A DNA stretch of 64,000 bases, taken from assembly GCF_012641275.1 (NCBI RefSeq), contig NZ_JABAIA010000004.1, positions 62,001 to 126,000 on the forward strand, read 5' to 3'. Position numbers and translations under genes: made by a program. The notes beneath the pieces were generated by a model. That model did no database searches. It saw only the letters and a program-made list of their open reading frames with translations, and had not been told where the DNA came from. Positions 41,475 through 51,824 of this stretch are shown piece by piece. Position 1 is the stretch's first letter; each line of letters begins with the position of its first letter. Source of the stretch: Chitinophaga varians. Its GTDB lineage: Bacteria; Bacteroidota; Bacteroidia; Chitinophagales; Chitinophagaceae.

Positions 41475-41633
41475 GTTTCCGTGGTCTATTAAATTTATGA
41501 TTTAAATCATTTTGACAAAGTTAGGGCATTTCACCGGCCAAACCGAGGGTCTTCGTCCCGAACTTTTTAAGGGTACAGGTGTTAGGAAGATATAGATTGT
41601 CATTATTTTATAACAATAAAATAAAATTCATAT

Positions 41634-42200
41634 ATGTCACAGGTCCTGTCAGCTATCCGCAACAATGTAAAGTATTGGTGGCTTTATCTGCTCAATGGCA
41701 TCATCTTCATTATTGCGGGCTTCATTGTTTTCAGTAATCCATTCAGCAGTTATGTGCTGCTCAGCATCTTTTTCAGTGTAACCTTATTCGTGACCGGCAT
41801 TTTTGAAATCATATTCGCTACCGGCAACCGGCGCTCCATGCATGGCTGGGGATGGTCGCTGGCATCGGGCATTATAGACCTGGTGGTGGGTTTCATCCTG
41901 ATGTTGTATCCGGCTATCAGCATGGCGGTCATCCCCATTTTCCTGGGGTTCTGGTTCATGTTCAAAGGCATCAGCCTGATTGTGTTCGCTATAGCGCTCA
42001 GTACAGACAAAATTCCCAACTGGGGCTGGGTACTGGTGGGCGGCATCCTGCTGATCATGATCGCCATCGTGATACTGGACAACCCTGCCCTGGGAGTGGC
42101 CACTATCCTGGGCGTGATGGCGGCGGCCTTCTGGGTGACCGGTGTATTGAGCATCATTTTCGCCTTCCGGCTAAAGCATATGAAGAGATTATTTCAGTAA
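41634..42200 (+). CDS. HdeD/DUF308-family membrane protein
   Basis: This 188-residue protein has six hydrophobic helices arranged as three pairs with the repeated pattern W/L-x-GI-(hydrophobic)-G-F (LLNGIIFIIAGF; SGIIDLVVGFILM; LVGGILLIMIAIVI). This is the DUF308 repeat of HdeD-like proteins. E. coli HdeD is linked to acid resistance; the molecular function is unknown and need not apply here. It is a single gene ending in a bidirectional hairpin shared with the convergent sigma factor gene. Confidence 0.85.
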   Translation: MSQVLSAIRNNVKYWWLYLLNGIIFIIAGFIVFSNPFSSYVLLSIFFSVTLFVTGIFEIIFATGNRRSMHGWGWSLASGIIDLVVGFILMLYPAISMAVIPIFLGFWFMFKGISLIVFAIALSTDKIPNWGWVLVGGILLIMIAIVILDNPALGVATILGVMAAAFWVTGVLSIIFAFRLKHMKRLFQ

Positions 42201-42219
42201 CTATATGTTGATATAAGAC

Positions 42220-42255
42220 AAAAGGAGCAGGTATCACTTTGATCTTGCTCCTTTT
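42220..42255. terminator. bidirectional terminator
   Basis: A 10-bp stem AAAAGGAGCA (42220-42229) pairs with TGCTCCTTTT (42246-42255), with A and T runs on the two sides. It separates the HdeD-like gene from the convergent sigma factor gene. Confidence 0.85.
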
Positions 42256-42287
42256 ATCTTATATTATTTTATTGTTTGATGAAATAC

Positions 42288-42791
42288 TTATCGTCCCAGT
42301 TCTTTCCTCAGAAATTTTAGCGCCCTGTTCATCTGTGTTTCTATAGTACCGGTAGTGATATTGAGCCGGGTAGAAATCTGTTTGTAGCTATAGGCATGCT
42401 CTTTATGCAATCTGAAAATCTGCTGCTGTTGTGCCGGCAAACGGTTGATAGTGGTTTGCAGCCTGCGTTGCAGCTCCTGTTCCATTAATTTCTCTTCCGG
42501 GGAAGGGGCCGTGGTTTCCGGCGTGTATTGGGATAGCGCCTCTTCCTGTCGCGCTTTTTTGCGCAGTTCGTCCAGGAACAGGTTTCTGCCATAGACTTTT
42601 AATAAAGCGATTATTTTTTCATCGTCCCGGATACTGTCAAGGTTCTCCCATACCCTGATATAAGCCTGTTGCACCAGATCGGCGCAGAGGTCATGGTCTT
42701 TACAAAGTGCGAACAGTACCCCAAAAAGTTTGTCATAGGTCTGGTCTATTATCCGCTGCAGCCTTTCTTCCTGTTGATGTGCCAATGACAT
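42288..42791 (-). CDS. ECF RNA polymerase sigma factor, second locus
   Basis: This 167-residue protein has region 2 (YDKLFGVLFALCKDHDLCADLVQQAYIRVWENL, about residues 20-52). It has region 4 (LPAQQQQIFRLHKEHAYSYKQISTRLN ... ALKFLRKEL, about 117-163). It is divergent from the FecR gene at 42958 rather than upstream of it in one operon, the opposite of the first locus. ATG 42791 is preferred over a TTG seven codons upstream, because a TAATTTTG -7 box covers that region. It should drive the fecR-susC-susD genes to its right. Confidence 0.88.
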   Translation of the reverse strand: MSLAHQQEERLQRIIDQTYDKLFGVLFALCKDHDLCADLVQQAYIRVWENLDSIRDDEKIIALLKVYGRNLFLDELRKKARQEEALSQYTPETTAPSPEEKLMEQELQRRLQTTINRLPAQQQQIFRLHKEHAYSYKQISTRLNITTGTIETQMNRALKFLRKELGR

Positions 42792-42809
42792 GTTGATTTT
42801 TGTACGCCG

Positions 42810-42817
42810 CAAAATTA
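42810..42817 (-). promoter_or_regulatory. -7 promoter box of the second sigma factor gene
   Basis: TAATTTTG on the minus strand matches TAnnTTTG, 18 bases upstream of the ATG. No clear -33 TTTG at the usual spacing. Confidence 0.4.
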
Positions 42818-42957
42818 CGGTGGTGTTAACTGCCCGTAGATTAACAAATTGTTAAGCCCGCTTTTTTTGTACAGGCATTTTTCATTGTGTACGTGTATTA
42901 TTCAAACACGGCTTCCGGAGAGGGACTGACAGGCTACCGGGAAGCACTAAACGAAAA

Positions 42958-43902
42958 ATGGACCAGGAACGCATCATAAAATATTTTCAGGGACACTGTC
43001 CGGCAGAAGAAGCCAGACAGGTGCAACAGTGGCTGGACCAGCAGGGCGCTGAATGGATAGATCAATTCATGGAGCAGCACTGGGACGCCGTCGCGCAAAC
43101 TTCCACCGGAGAGGAACGCCGCCATCTCGCTTCGCAGGTGATTGCCATGGCGCCGGCGACTAAAGGAAAATGGCGCCGGCTCACCACAGCCGCCGCTGCT
43201 GCATGCGTGGCCGCCGTTGCAGGCGCCGCCTGGTGGGCATTCTCTTTGTCTGCGCCGCAACAGCTGGCCTGGACGGAAATACGTAACGACAGCAATATCG
43301 TTCGTATCATCCAGCTGCCGGACGCATCTACCGTTACACTCAACAAACATGCGGTAGTCCGTTATTCATCTGCCTATAATAAAAAAGACAGACAGGTGGA
43401 ACTGGCAGGGGAGGCTTTCTTTGAAATCCATCCTGATGCCAACAGGCCATTTGTGCTACAAGCCGGCAGCACCACCGCCCGCGTATATGGCACTGCCTTT
43501 AACGTTAACGCACTGCCGGGCGCGGGAGAAACACGCATCGCCCTGCAAAGCGGCAAAATCGGCGTTACCTGCGACAGCCTCTCCGGCGAAAAAATCCTGT
43601 CCCCCGGGCAATTGCTCATCTTCGATAAACATACACATCATACAACTGTTACACAGCTTCCGCCTGCACACGCCGACAGTTGGCGTAAAGGGCAGCTGAA
43701 TTTTGTCAATACACCATTTAAGGAAGTATTGCTTCAACTGGAAAATACATATGGACTGCATTTTATTTATGCCGGCAAACCACAACAACAAACAGTAACC
43801 GCCGTGTTCCCGGCCAATGATCTGCCGAAAGTGTTACAGCACCTGGCTTTCATCTGGGAGCTTGATTTTCAGCAGCGGAACGACAGCATCATTATTCAAT
43901 AA
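42958..43902 (+). CDS. FecR-family anti-sigma factor, second locus
   Basis: This 314-residue protein has a cytoplasmic N-terminus (residues 1-75, IIKYFQGHCPAEEARQVQQWL) and a membrane helix at about 79-100. The periplasmic FecR domain (IIQLPDASTVTLNKHAVVRY ... VELAGEAFFEI) is followed by a DUF4974-like C-terminal domain (FVNTPFKEVLLQLENTYGL). It links the STN-containing SusC encoded next to the divergent sigma factor. Confidence 0.9.
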   Translation: MDQERIIKYFQGHCPAEEARQVQQWLDQQGAEWIDQFMEQHWDAVAQTSTGEERRHLASQVIAMAPATKGKWRRLTTAAAAACVAAVAGAAWWAFSLSAPQQLAWTEIRNDSNIVRIIQLPDASTVTLNKHAVVRYSSAYNKKDRQVELAGEAFFEIHPDANRPFVLQAGSTTARVYGTAFNVNALPGAGETRIALQSGKIGVTCDSLSGEKILSPGQLLIFDKHTHHTTVTQLPPAHADSWRKGQLNFVNTPFKEVLLQLENTYGLHFIYAGKPQQQTVTAVFPANDLPKVLQHLAFIWELDFQQRNDSIIIQ

Positions 43903-43997
43903 ACATATTCACCTGCATTGGTCTGTAAGGCATCGCCCAAAGCGGTGCAGGGGTACTATTTATTCCTGTAAAGCAAACAAAACTTCAAAACAACAGT

Positions 43998-46900
43998 ATG
44001 AAAAAGAATCTGCAACGGTGGCTCCAACCTGTTTCCGGATGGCAATACCGCGCAAAGATTGGTTGCTGGTCATTAGCACTGGTAGCTGTAATGAGTGCCC
44101 AGGTACAGGCCCAGGCCATCCAGGTGGACCTGCACGGTTCCAACCTGGCAATGGTAGTGGCCAGCCTGCAAAAACAGGCGCCCGGTTACCATTTCTCCTA
44201 TCAGCAACAGGCACTGGAAAAAGTAAAGGTGGCGCACATCACCTTTCATCAGTCCAGCGTTAAAGCGGCCCTGGAATACCTGCAAAAAAATTACGGCCTG
44301 CAGTTCCTCCTGGAAGGCAACCAGGTATCTGTAAAGTACAATCCTGCTCCAACCGGCGCTACTACGGATATCCAGGTGGTACAGGGCAAGGTGACTGATG
44401 ATGCCAACACCCCGCTGCCGGGCGTAAGCATCATAGACCAGCACGGCAAAATGCTGGGCACCACAGACGTTTCCGGTGTATTCTCCGTGAAAACCGCTAC
44501 CGGCAACACCCTCATCTTTTCATATATGGGCTTTACCCCGGAAAAATATACGGTGACAGGCAAGGAAGATATTGTTAAAATATCCCTGAAACCCAACAGC
44601 CGCGAACTGAACAGCGTTGTAGTCACTGCGTTGGGTATTTCCCGTGAGCAGAAAAGCCTCGGCTTCGCTACACAGAAATTGGACGGTAGCGCCGTCAGCG
44701 CCGCGCCTACCAATGGTTTTGTCAATGCTCTCAGCGGTAAAGTGGCAGGCCTCAACCTCACCAAAGCCGGCGGACCTATGGGCAGCAGCCGCGTCGTGCT
44801 CCGCGGGGAAAGCATCCTCGACGGACAAGGCGGTGAAGCGATCCTCGTGGTAGACGGCGTAATCGTGAATAAATCCTTCAACGGCACCGGCCACCAGGGA
44901 TATCTCGGCAACGACAGCCCCATCGACTTCGGTTCTGCGCTCACAGACCTCAACCCGGACGACATCGAGTCTATCAACGTACTGAAAGGCCCCAGTGCTG
45001 CGGCATTGTACGGTGCTCGTGGTGCCGGCGGCGCCATCATCGTGACCACCAAAAACGGCAGCCGCAATACAAAAGGTATGGGCGTGACCGTTAGCAGCAA
45101 CCTCGCTTTCGACCAGATCAACAACTGGCCCGATTACCAATATGAATACGGTCAGGGTACCAACAACGCTAAATATTACTCCTACGGCAAAACAGCCGAC
45201 GGCTCCAATACTTCCTCCACCAGCTCCTCATGGGGCCCTAAGTTCGACGGACAGTCGTACTTCCAGTTCAACTCACCCATGGACGCCAACGGCGTAAGAA
45301 CAGAACGCACGCCCTGGGTGCCCTACAAAAACAATCGCAAGGATTTCTTCCGTACCGGTCTTACCAATACCAACACCGTTTCCGTGGCAGGCAGCAATGA
45401 TAAAGGCGACATGCGCCTCAGCTTCACGCACATGAAGAACGAATGGATCATGCCTAACACCGGCTACAAACGTTACTCCATCTCGTTCTCCGGTAATACA
45501 CAGGTAAGCAAAAAAATCTCCCTGTCTACCAGGATCGACTATACGAACAAAATCGCTGACAACCTGCCCAACTCCGGCTATAATAACCAGTCTATCGCTT
45601 ATTTTATCAATTTCCAGAACCCCAACGTGGACCTGAACTGGTATAAGCCTTACTGGAAGCCAGGCAGGGAAGGCATTGAACAGAACCATCCTTTCAGTTC
45701 ATTGATTGACAACCCGTACCTGATCGTAAATGAAATGATCAACGCCTCCAACCGGCACAACGTTACCGGTAACGTGATGGCGAAGTACAAAATTCTTGAC
45801 AACCTGGAGCTGATGCTGCGCAGCGGCCTCGATATGGGCTATGAATTCCGTAACCAGCGCCGTCCCAAAAACACCCAGAAGTTCCAGGATGGTATGTACC
45901 GTCAGCAGACCGTAATGAACTACGAAAACAATAACGACTTCCTGTTGCGCTACAATAAAAATATCGGCGCCGATTTCAATATCATCGCCAGCCTGGGTGG
46001 CAACGTACGCAACCAGCGCCGCTATTACACGAATCAACGCGCTGATAAACTGGCTGCCGTAGGCGTATACAACCTCGCCAACAGTAAAGACCCGGTGCTT
46101 TCCAGCTCTTCCCGCCCTGTGGCGCAGGTAAACAGCCTGTACGCCTTTGTGAACACTTCCTGGAAAAATAAACTGTTCCTCGATCTGACGCTTCGCAGAG
46201 ACCAGTCCAGCACCCTGCCGCTGCAGAACAACGTGTTCTATTATCCTTCCATCGCTGCCAGCGCCGTGCTGAGCGAAATGGTACACCTGCCGTCTTTCGT
46301 ATCTTATGCCAAACTGCGTACCTCTTATGCCAGCGTTGGATTTGATGCGCCTTTCGGCACCTACTCCCTGGAGAAAGACTATGAGTCCGGCTCTATCACC
46401 GGCAGCATGAGCAATCCCACCACCATCCCTAATCCGAACCTGCAACCGCAGCGTAACAACGCGCTGGAAATAGGTACAGAGTGGAAATTGTTCAGCAACC
46501 GTGTAGGCTTCGACGTTACCTGGTACCGTCAGCGCGCTATCAACCAGATCTCTGCTATCCCGATCGATCGTTCCACTGGTTATGAATACCAGCTGGCCAA
46601 CGTAGGCATCGTGGAGAACAGGGGCGTAGAGGTAATGCTGAACGTAACACCGGTGAAACTGAAAAACTTCCAGTGGAAGTCTACCATTAACTGGTCACGC
46701 AACCGTAATGAGGTGATCAGGCTGAACCCGGAAGTAGGTACTTCCCTGATCATTGCCGAAGGCCCGAGAGGCACTCTCGAAGCAAGAGAAGGCCATCCGC
46801 TCGGAGAGCTGTATGGTATCGGCTTCCAGCGCAGCCCTGATGGACAGATCGTATATAAGAACGGTCTTGCGCAGCTGTCTTCCGAAGCTACCTTCCGCGG

Positions 46901-47447
46901 TAATGCCAATCCGGACTGGAGAGGCGGCCTGAACAACCAGTTCACCTATAAAAACCTGTCCCTCTCCGTACTGTTCGATATGCGTCAGGGCGGTAAGATC
47001 TACTCCCTCACACACGCTATCCTGGCTGAACAGGGCAAGATCAAATCCACCCTGCCGGGCCGTGATAATGGCCTGATCGGTGACGGTGTGATGCTGGACG
47101 CTAACGGTAAATATGTGCCTAATAATGTGCTGGTCACCAATATGGACCAATATTACAATGCCATCTATGACCGAAACAACGTAGAGTCCAACACATTCGA
47201 CGCTTCCTATATCAAACTGCGTGAAGTGGTGCTGAGCTATAACGTTCCTGCCAGTGTTTTTGGCCGTTCTTTCATCAGAGGTGCCGCGGTGAGCCTTTAT
47301 GGCCGCGACCTCTTTGTATGGTCCAACTTCCCGGCCTTTGATCCGGAAACCGCCACACTGAACAGCTCTTCCATCGTACCGGGTTTTGAAACAGGTCAAT
47401 TCCCTTCTACCCGTACCATGGGCGTTAACATAAAACTCAACTTCTAA
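43998..47447 (+). CDS. SusC/RagA-type TonB-dependent transporter with STN domain, second locus
   Basis: This 1149-residue outer-membrane protein has a signal peptide (about 15-38) and an STN domain (about 50-115, VVASLQKQAPGYHFSYQQQ). A regulatory beta-sandwich follows (about 124-200, VQGKVTDDANTPLPGVSI), then the plug (SVVVTALGISREQKSLG; RVVLRGESIL; ILVVDGVIV) and the barrel to the terminal Phe. The VTALGISREQKSLGFA plug opening marks the SusC subfamily whose SusD partner is of the SusD-like type found at 47466. It should signal through FecR as well as transport. Substrate unknown. Confidence 0.95.
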   Translation: MKKNLQRWLQPVSGWQYRAKIGCWSLALVAVMSAQVQAQAIQVDLHGSNLAMVVASLQKQAPGYHFSYQQQALEKVKVAHITFHQSSVKAALEYLQKNYGLQFLLEGNQVSVKYNPAPTGATTDIQVVQGKVTDDANTPLPGVSIIDQHGKMLGTTDVSGVFSVKTATGNTLIFSYMGFTPEKYTVTGKEDIVKISLKPNSRELNSVVVTALGISREQKSLGFATQKLDGSAVSAAPTNGFVNALSGKVAGLNLTKAGGPMGSSRVVLRGESILDGQGGEAILVVDGVIVNKSFNGTGHQGYLGNDSPIDFGSALTDLNPDDIESINVLKGPSAAALYGARGAGGAIIVTTKNGSRNTKGMGVTVSSNLAFDQINNWPDYQYEYGQGTNNAKYYSYGKTADGSNTSSTSSSWGPKFDGQSYFQFNSPMDANGVRTERTPWVPYKNNRKDFFRTGLTNTNTVSVAGSNDKGDMRLSFTHMKNEWIMPNTGYKRYSISFSGNTQVSKKISLSTRIDYTNKIADNLPNSGYNNQSIAYFINFQNPNVDLNWYKPYWKPGREGIEQNHPFSSLIDNPYLIVNEMINASNRHNVTGNVMAKYKILDNLELMLRSGLDMGYEFRNQRRPKNTQKFQDGMYRQQTVMNYENNNDFLLRYNKNIGADFNIIASLGGNVRNQRRYYTNQRADKLAAVGVYNLANSKDPVLSSSSRPVAQVNSLYAFVNTSWKNKLFLDLTLRRDQSSTLPLQNNVFYYPSIAASAVLSEMVHLPSFVSYAKLRTSYASVGFDAPFGTYSLEKDYESGSITGSMSNPTTIPNPNLQPQRNNALEIGTEWKLFSNRVGFDVTWYRQRAINQISAIPIDRSTGYEYQLANVGIVENRGVEVMLNVTPVKLKNFQWKSTINWSRNRNEVIRLNPEVGTSLIIAEGPRGTLEAREGHPLGELYGIGFQRSPDGQIVYKNGLAQLSSEATFRGNANPDWRGGLNNQFTYKNLSLSVLFDMRQGGKIYSLTHAILAEQGKIKSTLPGRDNGLIGDGVMLDANGKYVPNNVLVTNMDQYYNAIYDRNNVESNTFDASYIKLREVVLSYNVPASVFGRSFIRGAAVSLYGRDLFVWSNFPAFDPETATLNSSSIVPGFETGQFPSTRTMGVNIKLNF

Positions 47448-47465
47448 TACAACATACAGGCATAT

Positions 47466-48908
47466 ATGAAAAAGTATTTTATTTATATGGGTGTCGCGAT
47501 AGGACTGTGTACAAGCGTAGCCTGTACCAAGGACTTCGGGGACATGCAGCATAACCCGGAAACACTGAAAGTGGTGCCGGCAGGCAACTTCCTCAATGCC
47601 ATCCTGTACGATGGCATGAATACCGGCCTGAGAGAATCCCATCGTATCAACAATGAACTGATGCAGGTGACCGTGACCGAAATTTCCACGACTGACCTGC
47701 ACCGGTACATCATCAAAAACACAGAGTCAGACTATCCCTGGGAAAACTACTATCTCACGCTGAACAACGTGAAAGATATGCGTGCCTCCGCCAAACTGGC
47801 CGGGGAAGTCAACAGCGAAGCGGTGGCGCTGACGCTGTGGGCCTGGCTTTTCCAGAACCTGACCGATATCTATGGAGACATCCCTTACCAGGATGCCCTG
47901 CGCGGATATCCCGATAACCAGCTGCAAAACAGGTTTGACCCGCAACAGGATATCTACCGCGACCTGATCGCCAAGCTGGACACGGCCAACCGCCTGTTTG
48001 TGACCAGCAAAGGCATAGAGCAGGGGGATGACCTGTTGTTCAACAGTGTGGCCGTTCCCGCTAACATCATCAAATGGAAAAAGCTGTGCAACTCCCTCCG
48101 CCTGCGTTTGCTGATGCGTATCGCGCACAAATCGCCCGACGCCCGCCAGGAGCTGGCCAATATGCTGAATGCGCCTGACAAGTACCCTGTCATGCTTAAC
48201 AATGACGAGTCGGCCGTCTTGAAGTACACCAATATCAAACCTTTCCAGAACCCGTTCTTCAGCTATCGTGATTATGATTTCAACGGCGACCGGGCGCTGT
48301 CCGCTTTCTTCGTGAACAAGCTGACTTCCTGGAACGACCCGCGGTTGCCGCTATGGGGCAAAAAAGCCAGCGATGGCGTATACAGAGGCATCCCCAGCGG
48401 ATATAAACCGGAGCAGTTTGATGATATTTCCGGTATCAATGCCTCCACGCTCAACACAGACCTGAAAAAATCCAACCTCATCGGCACTATCATGACTTAT
48501 GCGGAAGTGGAGTTCATCCGGGCGGAAGCCTTTATGCGCGGTTATGCTACCGGTAACGCACAAACGGCATACGAAAACGGTGTGAAGGCGTCCGTTACCT
48601 ACTGGGGCGCACAGGTGCCTGCCGATTTCCTGGCACGTCCGGGTATCGCGTTCAATAATACCCCTGAGCAGGTGCTTACCCAGAAATATTTTGCCTTGTT
48701 CTTTAACGATATGCAGCAGTGGTTTGAATACCGCCGTACCGGTTTCCCGGTGCTGCCGCGCGGAGAAGGGATTGTAGCCGGTGTGGGCATGCCTGCCCGT
48801 ATGAAATTCCCGATCATCGTACAGACCATCAACGCAGCCAACTACCAGAACGTAGTGCAGGCCATGGGTGGAGATGATATTGCTACCAGAGTATGGTGGC
48901 AGAAATAA
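47466..48908 (+). CDS. SusD/RagB-like outer-membrane lipoprotein, second locus
   Basis: This 480-residue lipoprotein has a predicted lipidated Cys at residue 20 (TSVAC). It is shorter than the classical SusD at 35361 and of the SusD-like subfamily often paired with VTALGI-type SusC proteins. Recognisable blocks are LWAWLFQNLTDIYGDIPYQDA (about 106-126), a KLCNSLRLRLLMRI helix, and FFNDMQQWFEYRRTGFP near 416-432. It binds the substrate delivered to the SusC barrel. The operon ends after it in a strong hairpin terminator. Confidence 0.93.
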   Translation: MKKYFIYMGVAIGLCTSVACTKDFGDMQHNPETLKVVPAGNFLNAILYDGMNTGLRESHRINNELMQVTVTEISTTDLHRYIIKNTESDYPWENYYLTLNNVKDMRASAKLAGEVNSEAVALTLWAWLFQNLTDIYGDIPYQDALRGYPDNQLQNRFDPQQDIYRDLIAKLDTANRLFVTSKGIEQGDDLLFNSVAVPANIIKWKKLCNSLRLRLLMRIAHKSPDARQELANMLNAPDKYPVMLNNDESAVLKYTNIKPFQNPFFSYRDYDFNGDRALSAFFVNKLTSWNDPRLPLWGKKASDGVYRGIPSGYKPEQFDDISGINASTLNTDLKKSNLIGTIMTYAEVEFIRAEAFMRGYATGNAQTAYENGVKASVTYWGAQVPADFLARPGIAFNNTPEQVLTQKYFALFFNDMQQWFEYRRTGFPVLPRGEGIVAGVGMPARMKFPIIVQTINAANYQNVVQAMGGDDIATRVWWQK

Positions 48909-48946
48909 CGATCGAATTGAGCAGTTTATAATTAGATTATTTAGAG

Positions 48947-48990
48947 GCGAAGACCTGAGCGGATATAACCCGCCCAGGTCTTCGCTTTTT
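48947..48990 (+). terminator. terminator of the second sus operon
   Basis: A 16-bp stem with one mismatch (GCGAAGACCTGAGCGG at 48947-48962 with 48970-48985) is followed by TTTTT. Thirteen bases of the stem are identical to the desaturase terminator at 40471-40483. Confidence 0.9.
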
Positions 48991-49110
48991 CAATAACCCA
49001 ATAAGCCAATTATTAATTAATTAAATGATACTGGTCAAAATCCGTAAAGGTCAAAGTCGACAAATCGCAGTATATTTAGACACCACAAAATCTAACTTAT
49101 CGCTAACGAG

Positions 49111-51732
49111 ATGACACTACGCAAGATTTATTCTCTGGCCTCCCTGTTGCTGTGTGGAATGGCACAGCCTTGTCTGGCACAGAATACGCCGGTTTCCCGG
49201 TATGACCATCATGAGGCATTTTCCCCTTTGTTTTATCCGTCTAACGGAAATGAATACAGGAGCGCGGGAGGACAGCCCGGGCCTAAATACTGGCAAAATG
49301 CCGCCGACTATAAGATAACCGTCGCCCTGGATACCCTGCAACACCGCATATCCGGCAGCGTATTGATCACTTATAAAAACAACAGCCCAGACCATCTGCC
49401 TTTCCTGTGGCTGCAGATGGACCAGAACGTGTACCGCGAGGATTCCCGCGGCACCGCCACGGTAGCGGCCACTGGCGACCGGTTTGCCAACCGTACCTTT
49501 ACCAAAGGGTTTGAACTGAAGTCGGTAGATGTGGTGAGCAATGGCAAAAGCAGCGCTGCCAAATACCTGGTAGACGATACAAGAATGCAGGTACGGCTCT
49601 CAGACGCCCTGAAGCCGGGAGGCAACCTGCAATTGAAAATAGATTATAGCTATACCATACCGGAATATGGTACTGACCGTACCGGCCGCCTAAACACCCG
49701 TCACGGATGGATATACGAAATTGCCCAGTGGTACCCCCGCATGGCCGTGTACGACGATGTGCTGGGCTGGAACAATATTCCTTACCTGGGAGCATCTGAG
49801 TTTTACCTGGAGTACGGCAACTTCGATTATACTATTACCGCCCCGGCCAACATGGTGGTGGTAGGCTCCGGCGCGCTCGTCAATGAGGCACAGGTACTGA
49901 ACAGCACGGAAGCGGCCCGCATTGCCAAAGCGCGCAACAGCGACGCTACCGTGATGATCCGCGATACCACCGAATTTCATAATGCTGCCGTAAAAGGTAA
50001 CCGTACCTGGCATTTCGTCTGTAAAGAATCCCGCGATGTGGCATGGGCCGCTTCCGGCGCTTTCATATGGGATGCTGCCCGTATGAACCTGCCTGGTGGC
50101 AAAACAGCGCTGGCACAGTCGGTATATCCGGCCGAATCAGCTGCCCCCAATGCCTGGCGCCGTTCTACGGAGTTTGTAAAAGGCTGTATTGAACATTACT
50201 CCAGCCAATGGTATCCCTATACCTATCCTGTGGCGACGAACGTGGCCGGGATAGTAGGCGGGATGGAATACCCCGGCATCGTGTTCTGCTCTGCCAAGTC
50301 CACCAAAGGCGGCCTGTGGGGCGTTACCAGCCATGAGTTCGGCCATAACTGGTTCCCGATGATCGTCGGTTCCAATGAACGTAAATATGCCTGGATGGAT
50401 GAAGGCTTCAATACTTTCATCAATGGTATCGCGGCGGCGTCCTTTAACAAGGGAGAATTCAACACGGAACAGTCCGGCCAGCGCGCGGCGGCTTCCATGT
50501 TCGGCTCCAATGCGGAAGCCATCATGAACACGCCCGATGTGATCGGTCTCCGCTACAACGGCGTGGCAGCCTATTTTAAACCTGCCATGGGCCTGAAACT
50601 GCTGCGTGACCAGATCCTGGGACATGAAAGATTTGACTATGCCTTCCGGGAATACATCAAACGATGGGCATTTAAACACCCAACACCGTGGGACTTCTTC
50701 CGTTCTATAGAGAATGCCGCAGGCGAAGACCTGGCGTGGTTCTGGCGGGGCTGGTTCTTCAATATCTGGAAACTGGACCAGGCGGTGAAGAGCGTAACCT
50801 ACGTTGGCAGCGACCCGGCCAAAGGCGCTATCATTACCCTGCAAAACCTGGAACAGCTGCCTATGCCGGTAGTGATGACTGTCCGCACGGAGAGCGGCCG
50901 CGTTGATACCGTGCGCCTGCCGGTGGAAATCTGGCAGCGTGGCGCTACCTGGGCTTATCATCATCCGTCCAAAGAAAAACTCGTCAGCGTTATCATTGAC
51001 CCGAAGGGCGATATGCCGGATATTAACCCGTCCAACAACAGCTGGAAAGCCGAAACCGGAAAACCGGTACCGGCGGGAACTACCGCGGCTACGGTGCTGA
51101 AAGGCTATGTCAACGCTATCGGCGGCAGCGAAAAACTGAAAGGCGTGAAAGATCTTTCCATAGAAGCACAGGGAGAAACACAAGGCACGGAAGTGGAATT
51201 GAAATCACTGTACAAGGTGCCCGGCAAAATCTGGCAGGCGGTCACTATTCCGGCTATCAACGGTGTGGCGTATAAAGTGGCTGTCAATGGAGACTCTGCG
51301 AGAATGTGGCAGATGGGCCGTGAAATACCGCTGGGGCCTTCCGAAAAAATAATGCTGAAAGAAAAAAACCAGCTGTTCCCCGAACTTTCCTGGCTGGAAA
51401 CACCGGATAACGTGAAAGTGGAACTGGCGCCTCAAACAGAAACGGTCAATGATGAAGACGTATATGTACTGACCATCGCCACCGCCAACGGCAGCCTGCA
51501 AAAGAACTATTACAGCGCCAAAACAGGCCTGAAAGTACGCACCCTGCTGCTCAGCGGACAGGAAGGCTCACCGGCCAGCAATGCCGTAACAGACTACCTG
51601 GAATACCGCAATGTAAACGGCGTACAGATACCTTCCCGGTTCCGCACCACCGCCGGCGGTTTTGATACCAATGTAAAAGTCGTGAAGGCGGCCATCAACA
51701 GTAATCTCAGCGACGACGTATTTACTAAGTAA
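49111..51732 (+). CDS. secreted M1-family zinc metallopeptidase
   Basis: This 873-residue exported aminopeptidase-like protein has a signal peptide (about 1-23, CLAQ). An N-terminal beta-rich domain leads to the zinc site HEFGH (408-412), with the third ligand E431 in MDEGFN, exactly 18 residues on, as in M1 peptidases. A C-terminal region (about 630-873) has no clear family. It probably trims peptides in the periplasm or at the cell surface. A TATATTTA box about 30 bases upstream (49071) may be its promoter. The gene ends in a terminator and is not part of the sus operon. Confidence 0.9.
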   Translation: MTLRKIYSLASLLLCGMAQPCLAQNTPVSRYDHHEAFSPLFYPSNGNEYRSAGGQPGPKYWQNAADYKITVALDTLQHRISGSVLITYKNNSPDHLPFLWLQMDQNVYREDSRGTATVAATGDRFANRTFTKGFELKSVDVVSNGKSSAAKYLVDDTRMQVRLSDALKPGGNLQLKIDYSYTIPEYGTDRTGRLNTRHGWIYEIAQWYPRMAVYDDVLGWNNIPYLGASEFYLEYGNFDYTITAPANMVVVGSGALVNEAQVLNSTEAARIAKARNSDATVMIRDTTEFHNAAVKGNRTWHFVCKESRDVAWAASGAFIWDAARMNLPGGKTALAQSVYPAESAAPNAWRRSTEFVKGCIEHYSSQWYPYTYPVATNVAGIVGGMEYPGIVFCSAKSTKGGLWGVTSHEFGHNWFPMIVGSNERKYAWMDEGFNTFINGIAAASFNKGEFNTEQSGQRAAASMFGSNAEAIMNTPDVIGLRYNGVAAYFKPAMGLKLLRDQILGHERFDYAFREYIKRWAFKHPTPWDFFRSIENAAGEDLAWFWRGWFFNIWKLDQAVKSVTYVGSDPAKGAIITLQNLEQLPMPVVMTVRTESGRVDTVRLPVEIWQRGATWAYHHPSKEKLVSVIIDPKGDMPDINPSNNSWKAETGKPVPAGTTAATVLKGYVNAIGGSEKLKGVKDLSIEAQGETQGTEVELKSLYKVPGKIWQAVTIPAINGVAYKVAVNGDSARMWQMGREIPLGPSEKIMLKEKNQLFPELSWLETPDNVKVELAPQTETVNDEDVYVLTIATANGSLQKNYYSAKTGLKVRTLLLSGQEGSPASNAVTDYLEYRNVNGVQIPSRFRTTAGGFDTNVKVVKAAINSNLSDDVFTK

Positions 51733-51751
51733 ACGTTCGTTAACAAAACAT

Positions 51752-51809
51752 ATCCGGTAACAGACAAAGGGATGCCCGTTTTTTCCTTATGTTTGTTACC
51801 GGATTTTTA
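51752..51809 (+). terminator. terminator of the M1 peptidase gene
   Basis: An 11-bp stem ATCCGGTAACA (51752-51762) pairs with TGTTACCGGAT (51794-51804), extended by mismatched pairs and followed by TTTTT. The 31-base loop contains a second T-rich stretch. Confidence 0.75.
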
Positions 51810-51824
51810 TTGTATTAACCCTTT

